A DNA stretch of 64,000 bases from positions 186,001-250,000 of the forward strand of contig JAUXRX010000018.1 of the NCBI GenBank assembly GCA_030681645.1, in the 5' to 3' direction. Both the position numbers and the translations under genes were made by a program. Below, piece after piece: positions 41,667-49,842 of the stretch. The notes under the pieces are model-generated. The model did not search any database, was not told the DNA's origin, and saw nothing but the letters and a program-made list of their open reading frames with translations. Source of the DNA: Archangium sp. (lineage in GTDB: Bacteria > Myxococcota > Myxococcia > Myxococcales > Myxococcaceae). Every line of letters begins with the position of its first letter. Position 1 is the first letter of the stretch.

Positions 41667-43749
41667 TCTGGATGATCTTCTGCCGCTTCGAGCGCACCAC
41701 CTTCTGGCGTTCTCCATCGAGCAGCGTGTCGGAGTCGGTGTACGCGCCGTCGAGGTTTCGGTCTTCTTCGAGGTCGTCTGCGTTGCGCAGGGTGAGCTTC
41801 ACCCGGCCCAGCGTCGCGCCGAGGGTGAGCGCCTCGGCCTCTTCCGGGGACAGCAGCAGGGTCACGTCGACGTAGGCCTTTTCGCGCTCGTCCATGGTGG
41901 CCTCGCCCAGCGCGTCCGACACCTTGCCCGTGGCCAGCACCGGCACCTTCTGCAGCAGGGTCACCGCGCGGCGCTCGACCTGCTTCCGCGGCCCGTCCTT
42001 GCCGGGGAAGGTCACCAGCACGTCGACGAGATCTCCCGGCTTCACCCAGCGCCCCACGGCCGAGACCGCGTTGACCGCGATGGTGAAGCCGCGGGCGCGC
42101 TTGAGCACCTTCTTCGAGAGCCGCTGATCGGCCGTTCGCATCGAGACGAACTGCGACATGAAGAGCGGGTCGCCCATCTGCACGCCGACGGCGAGCTTCT
42201 GGTCGAGGATGAAGTCCATCATGTCGCCCTTGACCACGCCGCTGCCGTGGTACGGCTCGGGCACCGAGCGCAGGGCCACGTTCTCGAGCGTGACGGTGTC
42301 GCCGACGCCCAGTTCCTCGGCCGCGACCACCACCTGCGTCAGCTGCCAGTTCGCGCGCGCGTTCCGCTCGGCCGCGAAGATCGACGTCGAGTAGATCACC
42401 AGGCCCACCACCGCGAGCCCGAGGGCGAGGAAGAGCGGCTGGCCGCCCTGGAGCACCGGCGCGTCGAGCACGCTGGCCTGGGGCGTGGGCGCGGTGACGC
42501 CGCCGACGCGGGTCTCTTCGTGCGTCAGCGAGGGGGGCGCCGTGGTCACGGCCGCGCTGAGCGGCAGCATCATGGTGGGCTTGCCCAGCATGCCGCTCTC
42601 GGGCGAGGTGACGATCTCTGCCTGCGCCGCGAGCACCAGCGCCGGCACCTTCGCCTGCGTCTCGTCGGGATCGTCGAGCTTCGGGGCGTCCTTCGTCACC
42701 TCGGAGCGCGGGGGCATCGGAGGCAGGCGCCCGCTCTTGCTCCCGTCGAGGTTCTTGCCGCTCTTGTTGCTGTTGCTCTTCCCGCTGTTGCTCTTGCCGC
42801 TGCGTTCGCCCTCGGGAGAGGCCACCGGCACGGGCCGCGGCGGGAGCGCCTGCTGCTTGCCGCTCTTGCCTGGGTCCTGAGCGGAGTCGAGGGACCAGGG
42901 CACCATCGGCAGGCTGCCGCGCGCCTCGGCCGGGAGATCGGTCGCGGCGATGGTGCGCACCTGCGGCTCGAAGGGGTTGGGCACGTCGAGCGGCGGGGGG
43001 CGGGTGGCCGCCGGCACGGGCGCGGTGACCACGCCCGTCTCGGTGCCCTCGAATTCCTCGAACAGCAGGGGCTTGATCGGCGAACTCGCGCCTCGAGGGG
43101 AAAGCGTGCCGCCCACGGCCTGGAGTTCCTGGAACGTGCCCGCCGAGGTCTCTGCGGTGAGCGGCGCAGCGGTGGGGTCGAAGCGCAGCAGGGGCAGCTG
43201 CATCTCGAGCCGCGCGAGCAGCGGCGGGGGGCTGCCCGACAGCTCCCACAGGTACTCGTCGCCGGCGAAGCTCTGCCCCTGGCCAAAGGCGCGCGCGGCC
43301 TCGGCGGCGGCACGCTCCAGCTCGGCGCGCAGCTCACCCGGCGCCACGCGCGCGACCTGCGCGAGCTCGGGCCCGGGGATGCCCTCGACGAGGCGGAGGA
43401 AGAAGCGCTCGCGCGCCTGTTCGGGAATTGAGCGCAGCCGCGAGAGGCTCTGCCGCGCCTCGAGCAGCGCACCCTGGGAGCTGCCCTGCTCTTCGATGGC
43501 CCCGGGCGTGGCTTCCTTCGCCATGCGACGGGCCACGTTCATCACGTGCACGCCGACGCTGTCGTCATCGACGCCGCCCAGCGAGCGCATCGCCTCGTCG
43601 AGGATGCGGGGCACCAGGCGCTCGGTGACGTGGTGGGGCGCCGAGGCGAGCGCAACGCCGTGGGCGAAGGGCGTGAGGTATTCACGCAGCCGTTCCCGGG
43701 CCCCCGCGTCACCGGCCCTCGCGGGGCCTACGTCTTCGCGCCACTCCAT
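41635..43749 (-). CDS. CpaB/SAF-domain protein with sigma-factor-like N-terminus
   Basis: 704 residues from the ATG at 43749. Residues 1-165 resemble a degenerate sigma70-family region 2/4 pair (RERLREYLTPFAHGVALASA, LLEARQSLSRLRSIPEQARE, GIPGPELAQVARVAPGELRA). A disordered stretch with Lys/Ser/Gly runs (SGKSNSGKSNSNKSGKN) and two repeat-derived insertions (TLSPRGASSP; PWSLDSAQDPGK) follow. A membrane helix (about 415-434, LFLALGLAVVGLVIYSTSIF) precedes a SAF/CpaB domain with the pattern VGDTVTLENVALRSVPEPY and WVKPGDLVDVLVTFPGKDG, as in Flp/tad pilus assembly. A cytoplasmic DNA- or polymerase-binding head on a pilus protein is unusual. No other tad genes are in the window. Confidence 0.8.
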   Translation of the reverse strand: MEWREDVGPARAGDAGARERLREYLTPFAHGVALASAPHHVTERLVPRILDEAMRSLGGVDDDSVGVHVMNVARRMAKEATPGAIEEQGSSQGALLEARQSLSRLRSIPEQARERFFLRLVEGIPGPELAQVARVAPGELRAELERAAAEAARAFGQGQSFAGDEYLWELSGSPPPLLARLEMQLPLLRFDPTAAPLTAETSAGTFQELQAVGGTLSPRGASSPIKPLLFEEFEGTETGVVTAPVPAATRPPPLDVPNPFEPQVRTIAATDLPAEARGSLPMVPWSLDSAQDPGKSGKQQALPPRPVPVASPEGERSGKSNSGKSNSNKSGKNLDGSKSGRLPPMPPRSEVTKDAPKLDDPDETQAKVPALVLAAQAEIVTSPESGMLGKPTMMLPLSAAVTTAPPSLTHEETRVGGVTAPTPQASVLDAPVLQGGQPLFLALGLAVVGLVIYSTSIFAAERNARANWQLTQVVVAAEELGVGDTVTLENVALRSVPEPYHGSGVVKGDMMDFILDQKLAVGVQMGDPLFMSQFVSMRTADQRLSKKVLKRARGFTIAVNAVSAVGRWVKPGDLVDVLVTFPGKDGPRKQVERRAVTLLQKVPVLATGKVSDALGEATMDEREKAYVDVTLLLSPEEAEALTLGATLGRVKLTLRNADDLEEDRNLDGAYTDSDTLLDGERQKVVRSKRQKIIQIIRAAANPQR
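42873..42896. repeat. Dispersed repeat variant inside the CpaB-like gene
   Basis: GGTCCTGAGCGGAGTCGAGG GACC, a variant of the 25-bp family with CCTGAGCGG in place of CCCGAGCGG. Translated in the host frame as part of PWSLDSAQDP. Confidence 0.7.
43079..43103. repeat. Single copy of the 26-bp CTCGAGGCGCGAGTTCGCC unit inside the CpaB-like gene
   Basis: GGCGAACTCGCGCCTCGAGG GGAAA, the reverse complement of the unit that is repeated five times at 57828. It is translated as SPRGASSP in the host frame. Confidence 0.8.
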
Positions 43750-43914
43750 GACGCGCAGTCTGTCACGGCCCGGGCGCGGTGGGCACGGGGGGCGTGCGAG
43801 CGTCACCCGCCCGAGACAGGGTTGCTTGCTCGAAGCGTGCGTGCTGTCAAACCCGCGTCGATCTCGACGTGAAATGGACGAGGCGGCTGATCCGAAGGAC
43901 AAATCGATTCACGC

Positions 43915-44193
43915 ATGGCGGACATCATCGACTTGTCGTTGATCGCTGAATCCCGAAAACACCTGGCGAAGCTGCTGGAGGCGCGAGGCATCAACTATTT
44001 TCTCTCGAAGGACGCGCGGCGGCCGTTTCAGCTCGAGCCTTCGCGGGTCGACCTGGTGGTGAGAGCCGCCGCGAAGACGCGCAAGACGAACACCGGCCGG
44101 GTGCACCCGAGCGCCTACGAGCGGGCCCGCAAGGACGTCAGGCGCGAGCTCATTCGCCGCGTGGTCGCCGAGATGCTGCAGACCGGTCTGTGA
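43915..44193 (+). CDS. Small hypothetical basic protein
   Basis: 92 residues, ATG at 43915. Entirely soluble and helical by composition, with many Arg and Lys (VVRAAAKTRKTNTGRVH, YERARKDVRRELIRRVVAEM). No family recognised; a nucleic-acid-binding role is possible from its charge but not shown. It is divergent from the CpaB-like gene; the 165 bases between them hold no recognisable feature. A REP-like element follows its stop directly. Confidence 0.6.
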   Translation: MADIIDLSLIAESRKHLAKLLEARGINYFLSKDARRPFQLEPSRVDLVVRAAAKTRKTNTGRVHPSAYERARKDVRRELIRRVVAEMLQTGL

Positions 44194-44194
44194 C

Positions 44195-44237
44195 TCCCTC
44201 TCCCTGCGAAGCGGGGAGAGGGCCGGGGTGAGGGGCC
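44195..44237. repeat. REP-like element between convergent genes
   Basis: CTCCCTCTCCCTGCGAAGCG then GGGAGAGGGCCGGGGTGAGG GGCC. The best-conserved form of the family in the window (CCCTCTCCCTGC GAA GCGGGGAGAGGG). It fills the gap between the small basic protein and the YbaK gene and could act as a terminator for both. Confidence 0.8.
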
Positions 44238-44710
44238 TACGCCGCCGCGCACTCCACCAGGGTCGGACCCAGCACCCGCACCACCTCGGCCGGATCGATC
44301 GAGCACAACAGCCCGCGCCCGCCGGCGTTGATGAAGATCTTCGGCAGCGCGGTGATGCTCTTCTCGCAGCACACCCGCAGCACCTTCTTCGTCCCGAACG
44401 GCGAGGTGCCGCCGACCTGGTACCCGGTGTGCCGCTGCGCCACCTCGGGCTTGCACGGCTGCACCGACTTCACGCCCAGTTGCCGCGCCAGCGCCTTGGC
44501 CGACACCTGGCGATCGCCATGCATGAGCACGATCAACGGCGCCTTCGTCTCGTCTTCGAACACGAGCGTCTTGATCACCTGGTGTTCATCGACCCCGAGC
44601 TTCGCCGACGACACCTTCGTCCCGCCGCGGTCCTCGTACTCGTAGGTGTGAAGGGTGAACGCCACCCCGTGCTCGCCCAGGAACCGCGTGGCCGGCGTCT
44701 CGGTGCTCAT
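44237..44710 (-). CDS. ybaK: YbaK/EbsC-family aminoacyl-tRNA (Cys-tRNA-Pro) deacylase
   Basis: 157 residues. Matches the YbaK/EbsC family: TLHTYEYEDRGGTKVSSAKL, VIKTLVFEDETKAPLIVLMH, VSAKALARQLGVKSVQPCKP, TGYQVGGTSPFGTKK and PKIFINAGGRGLLCSIDPAE. The Lys of VIKTLVF is the family's conserved functional residue. These proteins hydrolyse misacylated Cys-tRNA(Pro) or related species in translation quality control. The start overlaps the stop of the metallophosphoesterase gene by four bases (ATGA). Confidence 0.92.
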   Translation of the reverse strand: MSTETPATRFLGEHGVAFTLHTYEYEDRGGTKVSSAKLGVDEHQVIKTLVFEDETKAPLIVLMHGDRQVSAKALARQLGVKSVQPCKPEVAQRHTGYQVGGTSPFGTKKVLRVCCEKSITALPKIFINAGGRGLLCSIDPAEVVRVLGPTLVECAAA

Positions 44711-45687
44711 TTGCTGACCGTGCGCGTGAACTGCACCACGCCCTGTGCGTCGTGGAAGCTGGCCGTCAGCGTGTTGCCGCGAATGACCACGGACACGAAG
44801 CCGAGCTTGTCGCTCTGGTAGTAGTTCGGTGCCTTGCCGGGCAGCGGAGTCGTCTTCGCGCCGGCGCCCGAGACGATCAGCTGCGTCTTCGTGGCCGAGC
44901 CCGGCCGCGAGCAGGTGCTCTCGAGCCACTGCAGGCTGTGATCGTGCCCGGTGAAGAGAAAGTCGGCCTGACCGCACACGTGATCCTCGTGGAAGCTCTT
45001 CACCGCCGCGCCGTTGGCGATGGGCACGAAGGGGAGCTCGTCGTAGCTGCCCGCGTTGCCGTGCATGCCGTTCGACTCGTACGGGTGATGCGCGAAGACG
45101 ATCTTCCACTTCGCGGTCGACGCCGGGAGCCACTTCCCGAAGTCGGTGCGCGCGTCTTCGTCGACGCTGAACATCGAGCGGTTGGTGTCGGCGACGAAGA
45201 ACCCGACCTCGCCGAGCTGCCACTGGTAGTGCCGCGCGGGCATGCGCCACTTCGGGTTGACCGCCGAGTACGCGACCTCGTTGTCCCCGCGAGGGAGATC
45301 GGTGCCCGCCCCGTCTCCACCGCAGTCGTGATTCCCGAGCACGGCGTAGAACGGCGCGTCGACGGTCTTGTAGGGCTCGACGAACGCGGTCTGCCACTGC
45401 GGGTCGTCGGTCGAGGCGACACCGTTCGGATAGAAGTTGTCGCCGAGCAGCACCACGAAGTCGCAGCCGTTGGCCGCGCACCAGGTGCCGATGGCCGCGC
45501 CCACCTGGTACTGGCCGGGGTTGCCCTTGCCGGTGTCTCCGGTGGCGACGAAGCGCACCACGCCCGCATCGGCCTCCGGTTCCGAGCCGACCAGCGCCGA
45601 GCGACCCGCATCGACGGCGCGGGCCGGGGCGGCCGGCTTCGAGCAGCTCCAGGCGGTGAGGGCACACAGCAACAGCGTTCGACGCAT
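44707..45687 (-). CDS. Lipoprotein metallophosphoesterase (acid phosphatase-like)
   Basis: 326 residues with a lipoprotein signal (LLLCALTAWSC). All calcineurin-like metal motifs are present: ATGDTGKGN, LLGDNFYPNGV, AVLGNHDC, FAHHPYESNG and FTGHDHSLQW. The layout is like tartrate-resistant (purple) acid phosphatases and related bacterial phosphoesterases, acting in the periplasm or at the cell surface on phosphomonoesters. The substrate is not predictable. It is co-transcribed with ybaK and divergent from the kinase at 45752 with a 64-base gap. Confidence 0.9.
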   Translation of the reverse strand: MRRTLLLCALTAWSCSKPAAPARAVDAGRSALVGSEPEADAGVVRFVATGDTGKGNPGQYQVGAAIGTWCAANGCDFVVLLGDNFYPNGVASTDDPQWQTAFVEPYKTVDAPFYAVLGNHDCGGDGAGTDLPRGDNEVAYSAVNPKWRMPARHYQWQLGEVGFFVADTNRSMFSVDEDARTDFGKWLPASTAKWKIVFAHHPYESNGMHGNAGSYDELPFVPIANGAAVKSFHEDHVCGQADFLFTGHDHSLQWLESTCSRPGSATKTQLIVSGAGAKTTPLPGKAPNYYQSDKLGFVSVVIRGNTLTASFHDAQGVVQFTRTVSK

Positions 45688-45751
45688 CAGGACGCTGCCT
45701 AGCAGGCTGCGGGGGAATGCGCGCCCCTCCGCGATGCGTCAGACTGCACCC

Positions 45752-47230
45752 ATGTTTGGTTTCGGAAAGAAGAGGCCCGACGACGGGCATTCGCTGACGC
45801 AGCCCATCCCTTCAGGCTGGGAGATCGTCGACCTCGGGCTCCTGGGCGCCGGCGGCATGTCGCGGGTGTACCGGGTGCGCGACGAGAGCCTGGGGCGCGA
45901 GGTGGCCTTCAAGGCGCTGCGCCCCGAGCTGCTGAAGGAAGAGCAGGCGCTCAGCCGCTTCATCGAAGAGGCGCGCATCACCGCGCAGCTCGATCACCCG
46001 AACATCCCCGCGGTCTACGCGCTCTCTTCCGACAAGAAGAAGTCGACCTGCTTCACCATGAAGGTGCTCGAGGGCAGCAGCCTGCAGCAGATCCTCGAGT
46101 ACAACGAGAAGGAGAACATCGACGGGCTGTTCTCGGCGCTCGACGTGATGGTGCGCGTCTGTGACGCCGTCGCCTTCGCCCACGCGCGCGGGGTGCTGCA
46201 CCTCGATCTCAAGCCGTCGAACGTGATGGTCGCCGAGTTCGGGCAGATCTACGTGGTCGACTGGGGGCTGGCGCAGCGCAAGGCCAACCTGCCCACGAAG
46301 GAGAAGGACGACGGCTCTTCGTTCGGCACGCCCGCGTACATGGCCCCGGAACAGGCGCGCGGTCAGAACTACGCCCTCGACGAGCGCACCGACATCTTCT
46401 CGCTGGGTGGAATGCTCTACCGCATCCTCACCGGGCGGCCGCCGTACGTGGACAAGACCTCGAACGGCACGCGCGCGCTGGCGATCGAAGCCGTCATTCA
46501 ACCGCCGGAACAGGTGGGGAAGCGGGGCGGCGCGCAGTTGATGCCGCGGCGCCTGGTGGCGATCTGCATGCGGGCGCTCTCGGTGGCGCCCGAAGAGCGC
46601 TACCAGACGGTGGGCGAGCTCAAGCGCGAGCTGGAAGACTTCATTCGCGGCACCGCGCAATTGCCGCAGATGACCTTCCACGCGGGCGAGGCGATCGTGC
46701 GCGAGGGCGAGACGGGCGACGCGGCCTACGTGATCCTCGATGGGCATTGCCAGGCGACGCGCACGGCGGCGGGGAAGACGCAGATGCTCCGCTTGCTGGG
46801 GCCGGGCGAGATGTTCGGCGAGACGGCGGTGCTCACCGGCAGCCCGCGCTCGGCGACAGTGACGGCGCTGCTCGACACCACGGTGGCGGTGGTCGATCGG
46901 CTCTTCCTGCAGGAAGAGATGGAGCGCACCTCGTTCATGGCGCTGGCGATTCGCACGGTGGCCTCGAGCTTCCTCGACTTGAACGCGCAGACCAGCGCGT
47001 TGCTGGAAGAGCAGCGGCTCAACAAGGTGGTCGATCAGACGCTGCGACACCTCGCGCTGATGGGGGTCGATGGGCCCGGCGGCACGCGGCGTACGCCGTG
47101 GAAGTCACTGCTGACGAAGCTGGTGGCCGACACCGGGCTCACCGAAGAGGCGATCACCGAGCGGCTCGATCGCCAGCCGGGGTTCGAGGTGCTCAACGAT
47201 CAGCTCGTGCTCAAGCCCGCCGTCCGCTAG
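45752..47230 (+). CDS. Ser/Thr protein kinase with C-terminal cyclic-nucleotide-binding domain
   Basis: 492 residues from the ATG at 45752 (another ATG six codons upstream). Kinase domain about 28-300: glycine loop LGAGGMSRVYRV, Lys in VAFKALRPE, catalytic loop LHLDLKPSNVMV (Asp kept), VVDWGLAQ in place of DFG, GTPAYMAPEQA. A cyclic-nucleotide-binding domain follows (about 315-420: FHAGEAIVREGETGDAAYVI, LGPGEMFGETAVLTGSPRSA), then a C-terminal helical segment. It resembles a cNMP-regulated kinase. The GEMFGETAVLTG cassette contains the Glu-contact typical for ribose binding, but whether it binds cAMP or cGMP is unknown. The stop is followed by a REP-like element. Confidence 0.9.
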   Translation: MFGFGKKRPDDGHSLTQPIPSGWEIVDLGLLGAGGMSRVYRVRDESLGREVAFKALRPELLKEEQALSRFIEEARITAQLDHPNIPAVYALSSDKKKSTCFTMKVLEGSSLQQILEYNEKENIDGLFSALDVMVRVCDAVAFAHARGVLHLDLKPSNVMVAEFGQIYVVDWGLAQRKANLPTKEKDDGSSFGTPAYMAPEQARGQNYALDERTDIFSLGGMLYRILTGRPPYVDKTSNGTRALAIEAVIQPPEQVGKRGGAQLMPRRLVAICMRALSVAPEERYQTVGELKRELEDFIRGTAQLPQMTFHAGEAIVREGETGDAAYVILDGHCQATRTAAGKTQMLRLLGPGEMFGETAVLTGSPRSATVTALLDTTVAVVDRLFLQEEMERTSFMALAIRTVASSFLDLNAQTSALLEEQRLNKVVDQTLRHLALMGVDGPGGTRRTPWKSLLTKLVADTGLTEEAITERLDRQPGFEVLNDQLVLKPAVR

Positions 47231-47538
47231 CCCCCTCTCCCTGCGAAGCGGGGAGAGGGTTGGGGTGAGGGGCTGGCGTCCCATGAGTCGCCGTCAGGGC
47301 GAGTCGAAACTGAGTCGCAACCACCGCCAAGGCTGCCGTCCGTGTCCATCCGCGGGAAGCAGCGGGCGTTGTCGGCTCGGACTCTCGCGCCTGGCGCTGG
47401 CAGCCCATCGCTCGAACGGACCACGCCGGACACGCTCCAGGTCTCGACTGCCTTGAAGTCGACCCGGCTGGTTGGCGCGCACCCGTTCAGCATCGAGGTG
47501 AGCAACACAGCGACGATGCAATTCGCGCCTCCACGCAT
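47227..47538 (-). CDS. Short lipoprotein truncated into a REP-like element
   Basis: 103 residues starting directly after the stop of the large lipoprotein gene (TGA-ATG). A lipobox (SMLNGCA) is followed by a stretch that resembles the start of a carboxypeptidase-regulatory-like beta sandwich (SVSGVVRSSDGLPAPGARVR). The domain then breaks off and the tail SPSPQPSPRFAGRGG is the translation of the REP-like element. The gene is therefore probably a remnant of a longer one, though it may still give a small lipoprotein. It overlaps the stop of the convergent kinase gene. Confidence 0.55.
   Translation of the reverse strand: MRGGANCIVAVLLTSMLNGCAPTSRVDFKAVETWSVSGVVRSSDGLPAPGARVRADNARCFPRMDTDGSLGGGCDSVSTRPDGDSWDASPSPQPSPRFAGRGG
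47232..47273. repeat. REP-like element between convergent kinase and lipoprotein genes
   Basis: CCCCTCTCCCTGCGAAGCGG then GGAGAGGGTTGGGGTGAGGG GC, near-identical to the copy at 44195. On the minus strand it encodes the final 14 residues or so of the small lipoprotein. Confidence 0.8.
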
Positions 47539-49782
47539 TCAGTTGATGTTGGGCACGACGCACAACGAATTGACGCACACCGTGCCGGTCAAGGCGTCGC
47601 AGCAGTCGGCGTGCGTGGTGCATCGCTCGAACTCACGCGAGCACGCGCCGCCGTTGTTCGAGCTGCACGTCTTGTCCGTCTCGTTCGACCCGCGGCAGTA
47701 GCCACCACAGCATTGATCTCCCGAGCCACACCCTTCCGAGTCGGCGCGGCAGGGGTCGAGCGACCAGTAGCCGCGCGAGTTGCCGGCGAGCAACTCCTGC
47801 GCGGGCAGGTAGAACGCCGGGTGGCTCGGGTCGCTGCCCGGCGCCGCGTCGAGATCGATCGCCGCCACCCACAACTTCTTGGTCGTCGGTGACTGGGTGA
47901 GATCGTGAAACCGCGGGTCGCTCCAGAACGGGTTCATCGTCGCCACGTTTCCGTAGAGGCGCCGGCTGGTGAAGATCACCCACGCGTAGCCACCCGAGGG
48001 AATCGGGCTCACCGTCGGCTCGTAGTTGAGCGTCGCGTCGGCCTGGTGCGCGTTGGGACCGGTGGGTAGGCCCATGCCGTTCAGGTTGTTGAGCGCGTGC
48101 GCCTGCTTGGTGGCCACGTCGACCCACCACAACTCGCCATGCGCGCCGACGTCGGAGCACGGGCCCGAGCCGTCACACGTCGAGCGCGTCTCGGCGAAGT
48201 TGCGGCCGCTGCTCGCCGTCTCGAGCTGGAAGACCACGCCGGTGCCTGTGGGCAGGTAGCTCGGGTAGAGATCGAACTGCCCCGCGGCCGGCGTGTGAAG
48301 CGTGGTGAAATCGCTGAACGTGCCGGGCGGCGTGAAGCGCGCGTGCGCGAGCGAGCGGCCGTCTGCACCCGGGCCTCCGTACCAGTTGAACGCGAGCGAA
48401 CGTCCATCAGGCGCGAAGACCGGAGTTCCCGCGCGCAGCCCCGCCGCGAGTCCACTCATCGGAATCGTGGTTCCACTCGGCACCTGGAAGAGCGCGCTGG
48501 GGTCTGTCGAACTGCCCTGCAGCGGCGCCGAGTTCGAGAACAGGAACGTGCCGTCGGGCGAGAGGCCTCCCCAGGCGTAGCGGCCGTCACCGGGCGCCAT
48601 GGGCGTCTCGGCGTTGCCCATCTTGAGCGCGTACTTCGAGGTGGCGCTGTTGTTGTCGCCCTGCTGCGAGAGCAGCGTCGAGCCATCGGCCGAGACCACG
48701 TGACACACGCGGCAGTCGTTCGTCGGTCCCGTCTTGCCGGCGACCAGCACCGGGTCGGTCGAGCCACCGCGGATCGCGAGCGTGGCGCCGCCGAACATGC
48801 CGCTCGGCAGCGCGCCCGGGTAGTTGAGCGCGAGCTTCGTGCCGTACGAGTTGTAATAGACGACGCCCTTGAGGAAGCCCGGGGCGATGCGCCAGGTCTC
48901 CACCAGCGGGCCGTACGCGACGCCGCCCGCTGCGAACACGAGCCGCACCGTCACCGTCTCTCCGGCGCAGGAATCGCCCAGCTGCTTCCACGCCTCCTGC
49001 GGAATGGGGTGGTGGATGAACGGGGTGGCCGTCTTCGCGAACGCCCCGTCCCAGGTGAAGTTGCGGCACTCGAGGTGAATGCCGATCGCATCGGCGGACT
49101 GCGCCCCCCGCTGCCACTGCAGCAGCGGCGCGAGGATGCCGCGCGGCCAGACCGTTTGATCGTACGGGTAGAGCCAGCCGAGCCCGGGGTCTGCGGTGGG
49201 CGTGGACTGCAGCACCGTGAGCGTCTGCGGTGAGACGGGCCCACCGACGCCTTCGCCGCCGACCCCGCCCACGCCGCCCGCGCCGCTGCCGCCACCGGTG
49301 CCTCCGTCGAGTGAGCCGTTCTGCACGAGGTGGACGCGCACGGTCACGGTGGTGGAGTCCTGCTCGGCGCCCAGCGTGGCCCTGATGGTCGCGACTCCGC
49401 CGGTCGAGCCGGTGGGCGTGAAGAGCCCGCTCGGGTTGACGCTCCCCAGCGCTGAGGCCGACCAACTCGGCGTGACGGTCGCGCCGTACGCCGAGGCGGT
49501 GAACTGCACGGTGGGGATCGGCTGGCCCGGCTGCACGTCGATCACCTGGTCGCGCGGGTCGATGGTGAGCGCGCCGGTGCTGATTCCGCCTCCGCTCCCA
49601 CCTCCGCCGCCGTTGCCCGCGCCGGTTCCTCCGCCCTGGCCCGCGCCGCCGCCGCCGTCGGCGCCGCCGTCGACGCGACCGCCGATGCGGCCGACGCTCG
49701 CGCAGTCACAGGCCGAGAGGGTCAGCGCGATGACGACGCATGCGTTGCGGAGGGTGGAAGAGGGCACCTCGGAAGCGTACAC
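47539..49782 (-). CDS. Large lipoprotein with Big-type domain, TolB-like propeller and one heme c motif
   Basis: 747 residues from a GTG (start uncertain; another GTG five codons on). A lipobox (TLSACD) is followed by a Gly/Ala/Asp linker, a bacterial-Ig-like domain (QVIDVQPGQPIPTVQFTASA), a second Gly-rich linker, then about 450 residues with repeated blade-like phrases (GRYAWGGLSPDGTFLFSNSA, PVFAPDGRSLAFNWYGG) as in TolB-type propellers. Within it, TNDCRVCHVVSADGSTLLSQ has the CxxCH heme-attachment motif. The C-terminal 60 residues are Cys-rich (CGSGDQCCGGYC, CTTHADCCDALTG). A surface redox or sensing role is possible; no family name can be given. Confidence 0.78.
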   Translation of the reverse strand: MYASEVPSSTLRNACVVIALTLSACDCASVGRIGGRVDGGADGGGGAGQGGGTGAGNGGGGGSGGGISTGALTIDPRDQVIDVQPGQPIPTVQFTASAYGATVTPSWSASALGSVNPSGLFTPTGSTGGVATIRATLGAEQDSTTVTVRVHLVQNGSLDGGTGGGSGAGGVGGVGGEGVGGPVSPQTLTVLQSTPTADPGLGWLYPYDQTVWPRGILAPLLQWQRGAQSADAIGIHLECRNFTWDGAFAKTATPFIHHPIPQEAWKQLGDSCAGETVTVRLVFAAGGVAYGPLVETWRIAPGFLKGVVYYNSYGTKLALNYPGALPSGMFGGATLAIRGGSTDPVLVAGKTGPTNDCRVCHVVSADGSTLLSQQGDNNSATSKYALKMGNAETPMAPGDGRYAWGGLSPDGTFLFSNSAPLQGSSTDPSALFQVPSGTTIPMSGLAAGLRAGTPVFAPDGRSLAFNWYGGPGADGRSLAHARFTPPGTFSDFTTLHTPAAGQFDLYPSYLPTGTGVVFQLETASSGRNFAETRSTCDGSGPCSDVGAHGELWWVDVATKQAHALNNLNGMGLPTGPNAHQADATLNYEPTVSPIPSGGYAWVIFTSRRLYGNVATMNPFWSDPRFHDLTQSPTTKKLWVAAIDLDAAPGSDPSHPAFYLPAQELLAGNSRGYWSLDPCRADSEGCGSGDQCCGGYCRGSNETDKTCSSNNGGACSREFERCTTHADCCDALTGTVCVNSLCVVPNIN

Positions 49783-49842
49783 CTGAGGTGGGTTGCTGTG
49801 ATGCGGTGCGGGAGGACGAAATGCGACGTCCCCTGGCGCGCT

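Noticed and set aside
47227..47538. Treating this as a complete carboxypeptidase-regulatory domain protein
   Set aside because: The domain breaks off and the C-terminus is repeat-derived; described instead as a likely truncated lipoprotein.
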